DNA from: Ignavibacterium sp.
Lineage (GTDB): Bacteria > Bacteroidota > Ignavibacteria > Ignavibacteriales > Ignavibacteriaceae
Length of the DNA: 40,760 nucleotides
NCBI GenBank assembly: GCA_025056745.1
Contig: JANWVQ010000164.1
Location: 1-40,760, forward strand
Direction of reading: 5' to 3'
Shown: one piece after another, positions 25,721 to 34,618 of the stretch
Layout of the letters: the number at the start of each line of letters is the position of its first letter
Numbering within the stretch: the stretch's first letter is position 1
Notes under the pieces: model-generated
Seen by the model: only the letters and a program-made list of their open reading frames with translations
What the model was told of the DNA's origin: nothing
Databases searched by the model: none
Made by a program: the position numbers and the translations under genes

Positions 25721-26518
25721 TTAAATTTTGATATTTCCTAATTCACCATTTAATATTGAATTTATTATACTTTGATCACCTTCAAGCAATCTAAGTGCAA
25801 CCCACCGTTTATTTGGAAGATTTGGAAACTCTACTGATATTAATCCTACAATTTCATCAATAGCTTTGTTTAATTCTTCTGAATTACTTTTGAGTTTAAT
25901 CGGTTTTGTTTTGAAATTACCTATTGCAATATCATATATCATTTTCAATAAATCATCTATTCCTCTACCAGAACGAGCGACTGTTGGTATTACAGGAATA
26001 CCTAATTCTTTTGCCAATATTCTTTCGTTTATTGTAATTCCATTTCTTTGTGCTTCATCAATAAGATTCAGACAAAGTATAACTCTATCAGTTATCTCAA
26101 GAATCTGAAGAGTTAGATTTAGATTTCGCTCAAGTCTGGTTGCATCAGCAACAATAACAGTAACATCAGGTTGACCAAATAAAATGAAATCACGAGCAAC
26201 TTCCTCATCTACGCTTGTTGAAAGCAGAGAATAGGTTCCTGGTAAGTCAACAATTTTGAATTTTTTATTATGATATTCAAAACCACCTTCAGCGCGAGTT
26301 ACGGTTTTACCAGGCCAGTTGCCGGTGTGTTGTCTTAATCCAGTTAAGTAATTGAAAACTGTACTTTTCCCAGTATTTGGATTTCCGGCAAGAGCAACCA
26401 CAAAATCAAAATCGTCCATATTTATGCCCAGCTTTTTCAAATTACCGATGTTGTGAATCGGGCAATTAGCACAATCAGGTTGAATGTTATTTGATAATTT
26501 TTGTTCTTGAAAACTCAT
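25721..26518 (-). CDS. feoB: FeoB GTPase part (split FeoB)
   Basis: A 265-residue soluble G protein equal to the N-terminal half of FeoB. It has GNPNTGKST (G1), [12 protein letters not shown] (G2 region), DLPGTYSL (G3) and NLIDEA (G4), then a helical region. Before the G domain is a CANCPIHN segment with Cys16 and Cys19, a CxxC that could bind metal or respond to redox state. It lies directly between the DtxR-FeoA regulator (2-base gap) and the permease gene, so the three should be translated together. GTP binding is expected to gate Fe(II) entry through the permease. Confidence 0.9.
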   Translation of the reverse strand: MSFQEQKLSNNIQPDCANCPIHNIGNLKKLGINMDDFDFVVALAGNPNTGKSTVFNYLTGLRQHTGNWPGKTVTRAEGGFEYHNKKFKIVDLPGTYSLLSTSVDEEVARDFILFGQPDVTVIVADATRLERNLNLTLQILEITDRVILCLNLIDEAQRNGITINERILAKELGIPVIPTVARSGRGIDDLLKMIYDIAIGNFKTKPIKLKSNSEELNKAIDEIVGLISVEFPNLPNKRWVALRLLEGDQSIINSILNGELGNIKI

Positions 26519-26520
26519 AA

Positions 26521-27522
26521 TTAAATCTTTTCTATATAAATTTTTTCTGCTTGATTTTTTCTTAGTGCTATAGTTGTTCCTCTAACTCGATAAGCAACAG
26601 GATCACCTGAAATACTCTCGAGCTCTGCTTCAATAATTGTCCCTGGAACAATACCTAAATCCATAATCCTTCTTCTTTGTTGACCTCTTAAAGATTTTGC
26701 TATTCCAATTATTTTCCCTTTTTCACCGACTGAAAGCGAAGAGAGCTTTTTAAATTCTCCTAAATGAATTTTTTCTAACTTAGGAATTCCAACTTGTATA
26801 TTGTTAGCTTCATCTAGAGAAAGAGAACAAAGTTTTTCATTAGCATAAAAAGAAACCTCATTGTTGAATATCCCTAAGAATCTAATTTGAATGCCTTTAT
26901 AAATGCCTTTATTGACGATGTTCTCGTAAATGTTATGTGGTTCGTCTTCAATGTGCAGTACAACAGAAATTTCATTATGTTTCATTTCAGAGAGAGATAT
27001 ACCTATCTTCTCAGGTAATTCTCCAGATGAAGATGGGATTGGATCACCGTGAGGATCGTAAACAGGATTTCCAATTTGAGCTGCAATTTTTTCTGCATCT
27101 TCTTGATTTAATTTATGTTCTATTTCATCAGCTACTTTGTGCCAAGTTTTTTCATTAAGATTTGTTTTATCAGCAAGGAATTTTTCATATAATCGATGAA
27201 ATCTGATAATCTTTAATGCATAAGTTTTACCTGATTCGGTTAAATGAATTTCTTCATCTACGGTGTTAACAAAATTTAGTTTTTGAAGTTTATTTATTGA
27301 GTTCTGAACTTTTACTTTATCTTCATTTAGTCTTGTTGAGATGGTTTCAGTTTTGCAAATAGTATTTTGTTTTTGAAGTTGATAGATATTTTTAAGGATA
27401 TCTTCCTGAAGGATTTTATCATCTTCATTTTTAATTTTCTTAAATAAAAAAACAATTTGCTTTCTTTTAAGAAATAGTATTGACGCTATAAAAATTAATA
27501 CTAGGTAAATAAATAAGCTCAT
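26521..27522 (-). CDS. Membrane-anchored DtxR-type regulator fused to FeoA
   Basis: A 333-residue fusion. Residues 2-27 form one membrane helix followed by Lys/Arg-rich sequence, so the rest should face the cytoplasm. A winged helix (about 40-100) is followed by the DtxR metal and dimer region with [19 protein letters not shown] and [12 protein letters not shown]. An SH3-like FeoA-type module (about 180-250) and a full FeoA domain (about 255-333, including [16 protein letters not shown]) end the chain. DtxR proteins repress iron or manganese uptake when metal is bound; FeoA is a small partner of FeoB. No later in-frame Met gives a soluble version before the regulator domains. It heads the feo operon behind a long palindrome. 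Confidence 0.87.
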   Translation of the reverse strand: MSLFIYLVLIFIASILFLKRKQIVFLFKKIKNEDDKILQEDILKNIYQLQKQNTICKTETISTRLNEDKVKVQNSINKLQKLNFVNTVDEEIHLTESGKTYALKIIRFHRLYEKFLADKTNLNEKTWHKVADEIEHKLNQEDAEKIAAQIGNPVYDPHGDPIPSSSGELPEKIGISLSEMKHNEISVVLHIEDEPHNIYENIVNKGIYKGIQIRFLGIFNNEVSFYANEKLCSLSLDEANNIQVGIPKLEKIHLGEFKKLSSLSVGEKGKIIGIAKSLRGQQRRRIMDLGIVPGTIIEAELESISGDPVAYRVRGTTIALRKNQAEKIYIEKI

Positions 27523-27535
27523 ATAGACAAATTAA

Positions 27536-27578
27536 TGATTAGTTTTATTTTCTCTTAAATTGAAAATAAAATTAATCA
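27536..27578. promoter_or_regulatory. Long inverted repeat upstream of the feo operon
   Basis: Arms of 17 bases (TGATTAGTTTTATTTTC and GAAAATAAAATTAATCA) match except at one position and are separated by 9 bases. The repeat ends 14 bases before the ATG of the DtxR-FeoA gene, in the region where its promoter or leader must lie. A metal-regulator operator is the attractive reading; a leader hairpin is the alternative. The spacer is longer than in classical DtxR boxes. Confidence 0.45.
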
Positions 27579-27689
27579 AATGAAAAACATTCTAAAAGAG
27601 ATTATTTGATTGTTTCTTTAAAATATTTGTGAATAAAACTATGAATTGAATAATTGAAGTTTCAAAGAAAAGATTAAAAATTTTATAAT

Positions 27690-28331
27690 TCAAACAGATT
27701 CTAATGATAACTGTTTTTTCAATTCCCTCACACACGAAATATGTCGAACATTAGAATATTTTTTAAGAATTTGGTTTGAATTTTCAGAGAGAGCTTGGCC
27801 TCCAACATAAACTTTAATATTTGGAAACATTTTAGTCACGTTATCTAAAACATCTAAGAATCTTCCAAGATTCAGATATAAGCTCCAGGAAATTGCTATT
27901 ATTGATGGTTCAATTAGTCTAATAAATTTAACAATGTCTTTTGATGGTATTGAAGCTCCCAAGTAATAAGTTTTATATCCATTATACTCAAAAATTTTTG
28001 AGACCATCTTTGCCCCGATTTCGTGAAATTCTTTGTCAATGCAGGTAACTATTGCTTTTTCCGACCTCTGAGTAATAGGGGCGGGTGAATATTTTTCAAT
28101 TAAGTATGAAATAATATTTGTTACAAGGTGTTCTTGAGAAATAGAAAGTTCATCGTTATCCCAAAGTTTTCCAATTCTATAAAGAGATTTTTGAAATAAC
28201 TCGATATAAATATCGGTAATATCAACTCCTTCTTCTAACAGCGAATTAACTAATGAAGAACATTTCTCTTTATTACCTTCGATTAGATTGTTGTAGAAGT
28301 CTAGATAGTAACTTTGTTTTATTTCAGACAT
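27690..28331 (-). CDS. Stand-alone cobalamin-binding protein, CarH photoreceptor-like
   Basis: A 213-residue soluble protein with a helical cap (about 5-85) and a Rossmann-like B12 domain (about 90-205). The lower axial ligand is His103 in EFHEIG, the ExHxxG form. The cap contains Trp57, exactly nine residues, then Glu67-His68, which is the Wx9EH signature of the light-sensing adenosylcobalamin domains of CarH/LitR. Those proteins carry an N-terminal MerR DNA-binding domain; here it is absent and the chain starts directly with the cap. It therefore may pass its signal to a partner protein. It lies alone, divergent from the transglycosylase gene. A non-photosensory B12 carrier role is less likely but possible. 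Confidence 0.85.
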   Translation of the reverse strand: MSEIKQSYYLDFYNNLIEGNKEKCSSLVNSLLEEGVDITDIYIELFQKSLYRIGKLWDNDELSISQEHLVTNIISYLIEKYSPAPITQRSEKAIVTCIDKEFHEIGAKMVSKIFEYNGYKTYYLGASIPSKDIVKFIRLIEPSIIAISWSLYLNLGRFLDVLDNVTKMFPNIKVYVGGQALSENSNQILKKYSNVRHISCVRELKKQLSLESV

Positions 28332-28668
28332 AATAATTTTTTTTATTTAAGTCTAAATTAAAAATCATTTTTTATTTCAAAAAGTTCATTATTAAATAAA
28401 ATTTTGTATTCAAAGAAAATATCTGGTAATCAGATATTAATTAAAATATTACTCCAGTAGAATTTTTTACTTTATTTTGATATTTTTATCACTCTTAGCC
28501 TGGATTAAAGATTATTCTCCCATCTTATAATTTTTCGATGAGACCTTTGAATAAATTTGATTGTAATAAAAAGAGACTAATTATTTTATTTGTAAAATTA
28601 ATTAAAGAATTTTCTTGATATACAAAAACAGAAAACTTATATTGCAAATAAAAATAATTGGAGTTTTA
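28332..28668. other. 337-base divergent intergenic region
   Basis: No convincing gene is present. It holds one clear palindrome (28418-28438, listed separately). TATAAT at 28526-28531 and TAAATTTG at 28552-28559 (the Bacteroidetes TAnnTTTG form) are possible -10 elements toward the transglycosylase gene, but neither has a convincing upstream element at the right distance. The rest is plain A/T-rich sequence. Confidence 0.4.
28418..28438. promoter_or_regulatory. Perfect palindrome upstream of the cobalamin-protein gene
   Basis: AATATCTG and CAGATATT flank a 5-base centre (GTAAT). It lies 87 bases upstream of the ATG of the B12-binding gene and about 230 bases from the divergent transglycosylase gene. 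Size and symmetry suit a dimeric regulator. The regulator is unknown. Confidence 0.35.
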
Positions 28669-31299
28669 ATGCAGAAAAAAAAACTATTTCTACCAATTGT
28701 GATTTTTATCATATCTTTATGGGGGTGTAGCTCCAAGGAGATAGTTGACAATCAAAAATCTGAAACAAAAACTCAAACTAAGGTTGAAATAGTCTCAGAA
28801 TATTTAGAAGAAGCACGCCAATATTATTTAACCGCATTGAAAAAAATAGAAACTAATAGCATTAATGAAACCGTAGAAAATTTTGAAAATGCTTTAAATA
28901 TTATAAATAATTTAAGTTATTACCCTGGAATTGATAACAATAATGCTTATAAAGAATTAGAAAATGCAATAATTGAAGATTATAAATCTTTTATTGATGG
29001 ACTTCCAGAATTACCAGAAGGAATTTCTATTTCAGCCTACAATGAATGGATGAGAAAATTTGCTAATGATATTAGTGATAATTCACTAATTGATGAAATA
29101 CCCATAAATAACTTAGTCATTCCTGCTGAAATTCCGTTAGAAGTTAATGTACACGTTGAACAATGGTTAGATTATTTCACAAATCGTGGTAGAGATGCAA
29201 TGTCAAGATGGTTGTCGCGTTCAGGTAAATATTTTCCAATGATGTCGAAAATATTCAAAGAGGAAGGCGTACCGCTTCAGTTACTTTATTTAAGTATGAT
29301 GGAGAGTGGCTTAAATCCAACCGCTCGTTCTTGGGCTTCTGCAGTGGGTTTATGGCAATTCATCAAATCAACAGGGAATTTGTATGGTTTAAAAACAGAT
29401 TTCTTTTATGATGAAAGAAGAGATCCTGTTAAATCAACTTATGCAGCTGCAAGACATTTGAAGGATCTCTATAATTCATTAGGTAATTGGTACTTAGCTT
29501 TAGCTGCTTACAATTGTGGAGAGGGCAGAGTTCGACGGGCTATCAATAAAGCAAATTCTTATGATTACTGGACAATCAGAAAATATCTTCCAAGAGAAAC
29601 TCGAAATTATGTGCCTATTTACATTGCTGTATCATTAATTTCAATGGAACCTGAGAAATATGGCTTTACAGATATTGTTTATGAAAAACCTGATGAGTAT
29701 GATGTTTACTATGTAAATGGAGCAATTGATTTATCATTTCTAGCTTCAGCTGCCAATACTGATTTGGAAACTTTAAAGGATATGAATCCTGAATTAACAC
29801 AACTTTCAACACCGATGTCCTATCCAGGTGGTTATCCTTTGAAAATCCCAAAAGGTTCTTATACACAATTTGCAGAAAATATCAAAAACATTCCAGATTA
29901 TGCTCGAAAGACATACATAGTTCATACAGTTAAAAAAGGAGAAACAATTTCCAAAATTGCTTCTAAATATGGTATTTCAAAATATGAATTAGCAGATGCA
30001 AATAACATTACTACGAAAACAAAATTAAGAAGAGGCTTTAAAATAAAAGTTCCACTTCTTGTTAGCAGTTCGAATGTTGAAGATTATGCAACAAATACTG
30101 ATGCTCAACCAGCAAGTGAAAGTAATTTAGCTTATGTTTCACCTTATGAATCTCTTATCAAAGAGAATGTAAATAGAAATAATATAATTACGACAAATGC
30201 TTCTTCGGATAATGAAACAGATGAAATTGATTATGAATTATCTGATGAATCTTCAAAAAATAACGAACAAAATGCTCAATCCTTGGTTGATAATTCTTTA
30301 ATTCCAAAAGATTATGTAGCCATAAAATACAGAGTAAAGAAAAATGATAGTTTATTAAAAATATCAGAGATGTTCAATTGTAGAGTAAGTGATATAAGAA
30401 ATTGGAATGATATTCCTTATACTCGATCAGTTAGAATTAATGAAGAATTAACAATTTACGTTCCCGAGTCTCAAAAGGAATATTACGCAAGTTTATCAAA
30501 TGATATTTCAACAAATTTAGAAAATTCTGACAATAGGGCTTCTTCAAAATCTTCTATTATATATCATCGAATTAGAAAAGGTGAAAATCTTAATCAAATA
30601 GCTTCTCTTTATCAGGTTACTCCTGAACAAATCAGAGATTGGAATAATATTTCTGGCAGTAAAATTTTCAGTGGAAGAGTTATTAAGATTTATAAAGGGG
30701 AAAAATTAGCTCAGAGCAATAATAACACTCTTGCAAAATCTACATTTAAGTATAAAGTTAGAAGAGGTGATTCATTAAGTGAAATTGCCGACAAATTTGG
30801 TGTAAGCGTTAGTGATTTGAAAAGATGGAACAAAATTACCTCAAATAAAATTGCAGCTGGTAGAATTTTGACAATTCATAATTCTAATAGCCCAACCAAT
30901 ATTGCTTACGGAGATAATGTTACAAATAAATCTTCAAATATTATTTATTATAAAGTGAAAAGAGGAGATAGAATATCTGAAATAGCTCGAAAGTTTAAGG
31001 TTAAAGTTTCAGATATCAGAGCGTGGAATAATTTAAAGAGCGATAAAATTAAAATTGGAAGCAGATTGAAAATTCATTCTAACAGTAGTATTTATGACAT
31101 TAGCGAGGAATCCGAAGAAATTGGAACTAATAATGTAAATGAAAGTGTTAATGCGAAGTCTCAAATTCATATTGTAAAAGCTGGAGAGTCTTTATATTCA
31201 ATTGCGAAGAAATATAACTTGTCAGTAATTCGATTGAAACAAATTAATGGGATCGAAACTAATAAAATAAAAGTTGGAGATAAATTAAAAATAGAATAA
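28669..31299 (+). CDS. mltD: MltD-like membrane-bound lytic transglycosylase, six LysM repeats
   Basis: An 876-residue lipoprotein that cleaves peptidoglycan glycan strands. I place the start at the ATG 28669, which has GGAG six bases before it and gives a clean lipoprotein signal (LWGC, Cys20); an upstream TTG at 28615 lacks both. The SLT domain contains the catalytic Glu212 in MMESGLNP, then GLWQFI and [10 protein letters not shown]. Six LysM repeats follow (starting near [42 protein letters not shown] and HIVKAGES). E. coli MltD has far fewer LysM repeats, so this version should bind the wall tightly. The thiamine riboswitch begins 20 bases after the stop. Confidence 0.92.
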   Translation: MQKKKLFLPIVIFIISLWGCSSKEIVDNQKSETKTQTKVEIVSEYLEEARQYYLTALKKIETNSINETVENFENALNIINNLSYYPGIDNNNAYKELENAIIEDYKSFIDGLPELPEGISISAYNEWMRKFANDISDNSLIDEIPINNLVIPAEIPLEVNVHVEQWLDYFTNRGRDAMSRWLSRSGKYFPMMSKIFKEEGVPLQLLYLSMMESGLNPTARSWASAVGLWQFIKSTGNLYGLKTDFFYDERRDPVKSTYAAARHLKDLYNSLGNWYLALAAYNCGEGRVRRAINKANSYDYWTIRKYLPRETRNYVPIYIAVSLISMEPEKYGFTDIVYEKPDEYDVYYVNGAIDLSFLASAANTDLETLKDMNPELTQLSTPMSYPGGYPLKIPKGSYTQFAENIKNIPDYARKTYIVHTVKKGETISKIASKYGISKYELADANNITTKTKLRRGFKIKVPLLVSSSNVEDYATNTDAQPASESNLAYVSPYESLIKENVNRNNIITTNASSDNETDEIDYELSDESSKNNEQNAQSLVDNSLIPKDYVAIKYRVKKNDSLLKISEMFNCRVSDIRNWNDIPYTRSVRINEELTIYVPESQKEYYASLSNDISTNLENSDNRASSKSSIIYHRIRKGENLNQIASLYQVTPEQIRDWNNISGSKIFSGRVIKIYKGEKLAQSNNNTLAKSTFKYKVRRGDSLSEIADKFGVSVSDLKRWNKITSNKIAAGRILTIHNSNSPTNIAYGDNVTNKSSNIIYYKVKRGDRISEIARKFKVKVSDIRAWNNLKSDKIKIGSRLKIHSNSSIYDISEESEEIGTNNVNESVNAKSQIHIVKAGESLYSIAKKYNLSVIRLKQINGIETNKIKVGDKLKIE

Positions 31300-31319
31300 A
31301 TAAAAATTAATTAACTAAA

Positions 31320-31413
<94 letters not shown>

Positions 31414-31432
31414 TGAAGAATGATTTACTTTG

Positions 31433-31456
31433 AGCCGTTTCTCAACGGCTTTTTTT
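31433..31456 (+). terminator. TPP-controlled intrinsic terminator
   Basis: A 7-base stem, AGCCGTT (31433-31439) with AACGGCT (31444-31450), a 4-base loop, and then a run of T. The left arm is identical to the 5' strand of riboswitch P1, so the P1 3' strand (31406-31413) can pair with either. Pairing with the terminator arm would form the antiterminator when TPP is low. Confidence 0.9.
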
Positions 31457-31481
31457 ATTAACAAATTATTAGGAGGTATTT

Positions 31482-33953
31482 ATGCAAAGTAAAATCATTC
31501 TTCTTTTTTTGTTCTTTTTCTCTTTAACCTTTTCGCAAAAAAAAGAGTTAGTCGGATTTGTTTTCGACTTTGAGACAAAAAAGCCTCTCCCAAACTCTAA
31601 TGTCTTCCTATCAAAAAGCAAAACTGGTACAACAACAAATTATTTGGGTAAGTTTTCTTTAGAATCCTTTGTTTCTTATGATACATTAGTTATAAGCTTT
31701 TTGGGTTATCAAACTGAAAAGATTCCTCTGAATAATTTCTCTGATAATCAAACTATTTATCTAAAAAGAATCATTCTTCCATCCCAGACAGTTTTGGTCG
31801 AAGCAAGTATTGGTAGAAAGGGAATTACTCCATTGACATTTGAGAAAATTGAACGCTCAGATATTCAAAAGGATTATGTTGTTCAAGATATTCCACAGTA
31901 TTTAAGTCAACTTCCATCAACTACATTTTATTCTGAAAATGGAAATGGAATTGGCTATAATTATTTGAGTATCAGAGGTTTTGATCAACGAAGAATCTCA
32001 GTTTCTATAAATGGAATTCCACAGAACGATCCAGAAGATCATAACGTATATTGGTTAGACTTCCCTGATTTATTGGCAAGTACTGAATTAGTTCAGGTTC
32101 AAAGAGGAGCAGGTTCAGGTGTAATTGGTTATCCTGCAATCGGAGGTTCAATAAATATCATAACATCTCCATTTAGTGATAAAGCTAAATATAACCTTTC
32201 AGCAAGCTACGGAAGCTATAATACAAGAAAATATAGCGCTTCTTTTTCAAGTGGATTGATTTCTAATAAATATTCTTTTTATGCAAAACTTTCACAAATT
32301 CTTAGCTCTGGTTATAGACAAAAATCGTGGGCTCGCTTTAATGCATATCATTTCTCTGCTGTAAGATTTGATGATAAGCTTACTTCTCAAATTAATTTAT
32401 TTGGTGGTCCAATCGCTGATGGACTTGCATACACAGGGGTTGCTAAATTCGCTGTAAAAGACAAAAAGTTAAGAAGAGCAAATTATTCTTATTGGGAAGC
32501 AAATAATAATCAATACACTTATGTTTTAGAGAGAAGACCTGAAGAAATCGAAAATTTTAGTCAACCACATTTTGAGCTTTTGAATGAGTATGTATTTAAT
32601 GACGATATCAAGTTAAACTCTGCTTTGTTTTTAGTTATCGGAAAAGGATTTTTTGATTATGATGGCTCTTGGTCAATTTTTTATGATGATTACTTTAGAT
32701 TAAAACAAAATGGATTTGATACTAACTTTACTCCAACGAATGCTATAATAAAAGCTATGGTTGAGAATGTTCAATATGGATGGATACCGAGACTGAGTAT
32801 TAAACATTACTATGGAGAATTAATATTAGGTGGAGAGTTAAGAATTCATCGTTCTGATCACTGGGGCAGCATTGAATACGCAGAGAATTTACCACCAAAT
32901 ATTTCTAAAAATTATAGATACTACTTCTACAATGGTGCAAAAGATATTTTGTCGTTTTTTGCCAATAACAATTTTAGAATATCTGAAAAATTAAATTTAC
33001 TCGCTGAATTACATATTGCTTATCATAAATATAGATTATTTAACGAAGCTTATGTTGGTACTGATTTTTCAGTTAAAGATTTATTTTTTAATCCTCGATT
33101 AGGTTTGAATTATAAAATAACTGATAATATAAGTTCGTTTTTAACATTTGCAAGAGTAAGTCGAGAGCCTCGATTAAAAAATTATTATGATGCAGCAGAA
33201 TCAAGCGCAGGTGAAAAACCAAACTTCGAATTAAATCCTGATGGCTCATATAATTTTTCTAAACCATTGATAAAACCAGAGACTATGACAAACATAGAAT
33301 TAGGTTTTAATTTTTCAGATTTCAATTATAATGCATCTGTTAACATCTATTATATGCTATTCAATGATGAGATAGTGAAATCTGGCCAGTTAGATAGATT
33401 TGGCCAACCAATTACTGGTAATGCTGATAGAACACTACACGCAGGTATTGAATTATCGGGTGTTATTAATCTTACAAATAATTTTTCATTATTCGGGAAT
33501 GCGACATATAGTATTAACAAAATTCAAAAAGCTAAATATTATCTTGACCAATCGACATTTATTGATTTAAGTGGAAATACATTGGGAGGATTTCCGAACT
33601 TTCTATCCAATATTGGAATTCAATTTCAATATGAAAATCTATTTGCTAAATTATCAGCTAAATATGTTGGAAAAATGTATAGTGATAATTTTGGCTCTAA
33701 TTTGAAAAAATACTTACAAACATATTCATCATATAATTTCGCAGATTATGATGATAATGTAAATGATGCATATTTTACAGCTGATTTTTATGCAAGTTAT
33801 GATTTTGATTTCATAAATGCTTTAGACAAATCGAAATTATTTATTCAAATAAATAATATTTTCAATAATCTTTATTCAGCTTATGCCATTGGAAAAGAAT
33901 TTTTCCCTGCAGCTGAAAGAAATTTTTTAATTGGGATTCAATTAGGACTTTAG
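31482..33953 (+). CDS. TonB-dependent outer-membrane receptor, predicted thiamine uptake
   Basis: An 823-residue TonB receptor. Signal peptide at 1-18, a CarboxypepD_reg-like beta domain (about 20-105), a plug (about 115-230, with SIRGFDQRRISVSINGIP and VQRGAGSGVIG), then a 22-strand-type barrel ending in RNFLIGIQLGL. A TPLTFEKI segment before the plug is a candidate TonB box. AGGAGG precedes the ATG. The TPP riboswitch directly upstream and the two genes downstream support thiamine (or a thiamine precursor or phosphate) as ligand; homologous receptors under THI elements are known in Bacteroidetes. The ligand is inferred from context only. Confidence 0.9.
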   Translation: MQSKIILLFLFFFSLTFSQKKELVGFVFDFETKKPLPNSNVFLSKSKTGTTTNYLGKFSLESFVSYDTLVISFLGYQTEKIPLNNFSDNQTIYLKRIILPSQTVLVEASIGRKGITPLTFEKIERSDIQKDYVVQDIPQYLSQLPSTTFYSENGNGIGYNYLSIRGFDQRRISVSINGIPQNDPEDHNVYWLDFPDLLASTELVQVQRGAGSGVIGYPAIGGSINIITSPFSDKAKYNLSASYGSYNTRKYSASFSSGLISNKYSFYAKLSQILSSGYRQKSWARFNAYHFSAVRFDDKLTSQINLFGGPIADGLAYTGVAKFAVKDKKLRRANYSYWEANNNQYTYVLERRPEEIENFSQPHFELLNEYVFNDDIKLNSALFLVIGKGFFDYDGSWSIFYDDYFRLKQNGFDTNFTPTNAIIKAMVENVQYGWIPRLSIKHYYGELILGGELRIHRSDHWGSIEYAENLPPNISKNYRYYFYNGAKDILSFFANNNFRISEKLNLLAELHIAYHKYRLFNEAYVGTDFSVKDLFFNPRLGLNYKITDNISSFLTFARVSREPRLKNYYDAAESSAGEKPNFELNPDGSYNFSKPLIKPETMTNIELGFNFSDFNYNASVNIYYMLFNDEIVKSGQLDRFGQPITGNADRTLHAGIELSGVINLTNNFSLFGNATYSINKIQKAKYYLDQSTFIDLSGNTLGGFPNFLSNIGIQFQYENLFAKLSAKYVGKMYSDNFGSNLKKYLQTYSSYNFADYDDNVNDAYFTADFYASYDFDFINALDKSKLFIQINNIFNNLYSAYAIGKEFFPAAERNFLIGIQLGL

Positions 33954-33964
33954 GGGAATTAAAC

Positions 33965-34618
33965 TTGAAAAAATGTATTATCATTGCCAACGGAAAAGCT
34001 CCCAAAAGGAGCGATGTTATTTTCTTTCTGAAAAAAGGATATGATACGATCTTTTGTGCAGATGGTGGAGCTAATTCGATTAGAAAAATTGGATTAGCTC
34101 CAAATTTTATTATTGGTGATTTTGATTCTGTAAGTAAAGATACTTTGAACTACTTTAAAGATAAAAGTGCAATAATAAACTTTACCAGACAAACTGATAC
34201 TGATGTTGAAAAATGTTTGAAGTTTGCAATTAAGAAAAAATTCTCCGAAGCTATTCTATTTGGTGTGACAGGGGATAGACTTGATCATATAATTTGTAAC
34301 TTAGCTATTGTAATTAAATTTTTCGATAAGATTAAATGTAGTATCGTTGCTGAGAAATCTTTTCTAAGCGCTTTTAATTCTTACGTAGAGTTAAAAACTA
34401 AACCCAATGAAACTATTTCAATTTATGCTTTTGATGATAAAACAAAGATAACATCAAAAGGATTAAAGTACCCTTTAAAAAATTCAACTTTACCTTTTGG
34501 CAAAAAGGAAAGTACTTCTAATGTTGCAGTTGGTGATAAAGTGTCTTTAAAAATTAAAAATGGAATTGCTTTTGTTATACGTGAAATGGAAAAAATAAAG
34601 AAGTATGATCTCATTTAG
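33965..34618 (+). CDS. thiN: Thiamine pyrophosphokinase
   Basis: A 217-residue enzyme that converts thiamine plus ATP to TPP. The family motifs are present: ADGGAN (32-37), GDFDS (51-55), TDTDVEK (77-83) and GVTGDRLDH (100-108). The start codon is TTG, with GGGG about nine bases before it. It starts 11 bases after the TonB receptor gene and overlaps the transporter gene by 14 bases. TPK is needed only when free thiamine is taken up, so it fixes the meaning of this operon: salvage of imported thiamine. Its product is the ligand of the upstream riboswitch, closing a feedback loop. The symbol thiN follows bacterial usage. Confidence 0.94.
   Translation: MKKCIIIANGKAPKRSDVIFFLKKGYDTIFCADGGANSIRKIGLAPNFIIGDFDSVSKDTLNYFKDKSAIINFTRQTDTDVEKCLKFAIKKKFSEAILFGVTGDRLDHIICNLAIVIKFFDKIKCSIVAEKSFLSAFNSYVELKTKPNETISIYAFDDKTKITSKGLKYPLKNSTLPFGKKESTSNVAVGDKVSLKIKNGIAFVIREMEKIKKYDLI

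Noticed and set aside
24274-26518. FeoB as one gene broken by a frameshift
   Set aside because: Tandem TAA stops plus a frame change and complete domains on both sides fit a stable split better than a single error, though resequencing would settle it.
28615-31299. Longer mltD start at TTG 28615
   Set aside because: It has no ribosome site and places 18 residues before the lipoprotein signal; the ATG at 28669 has GGAG.
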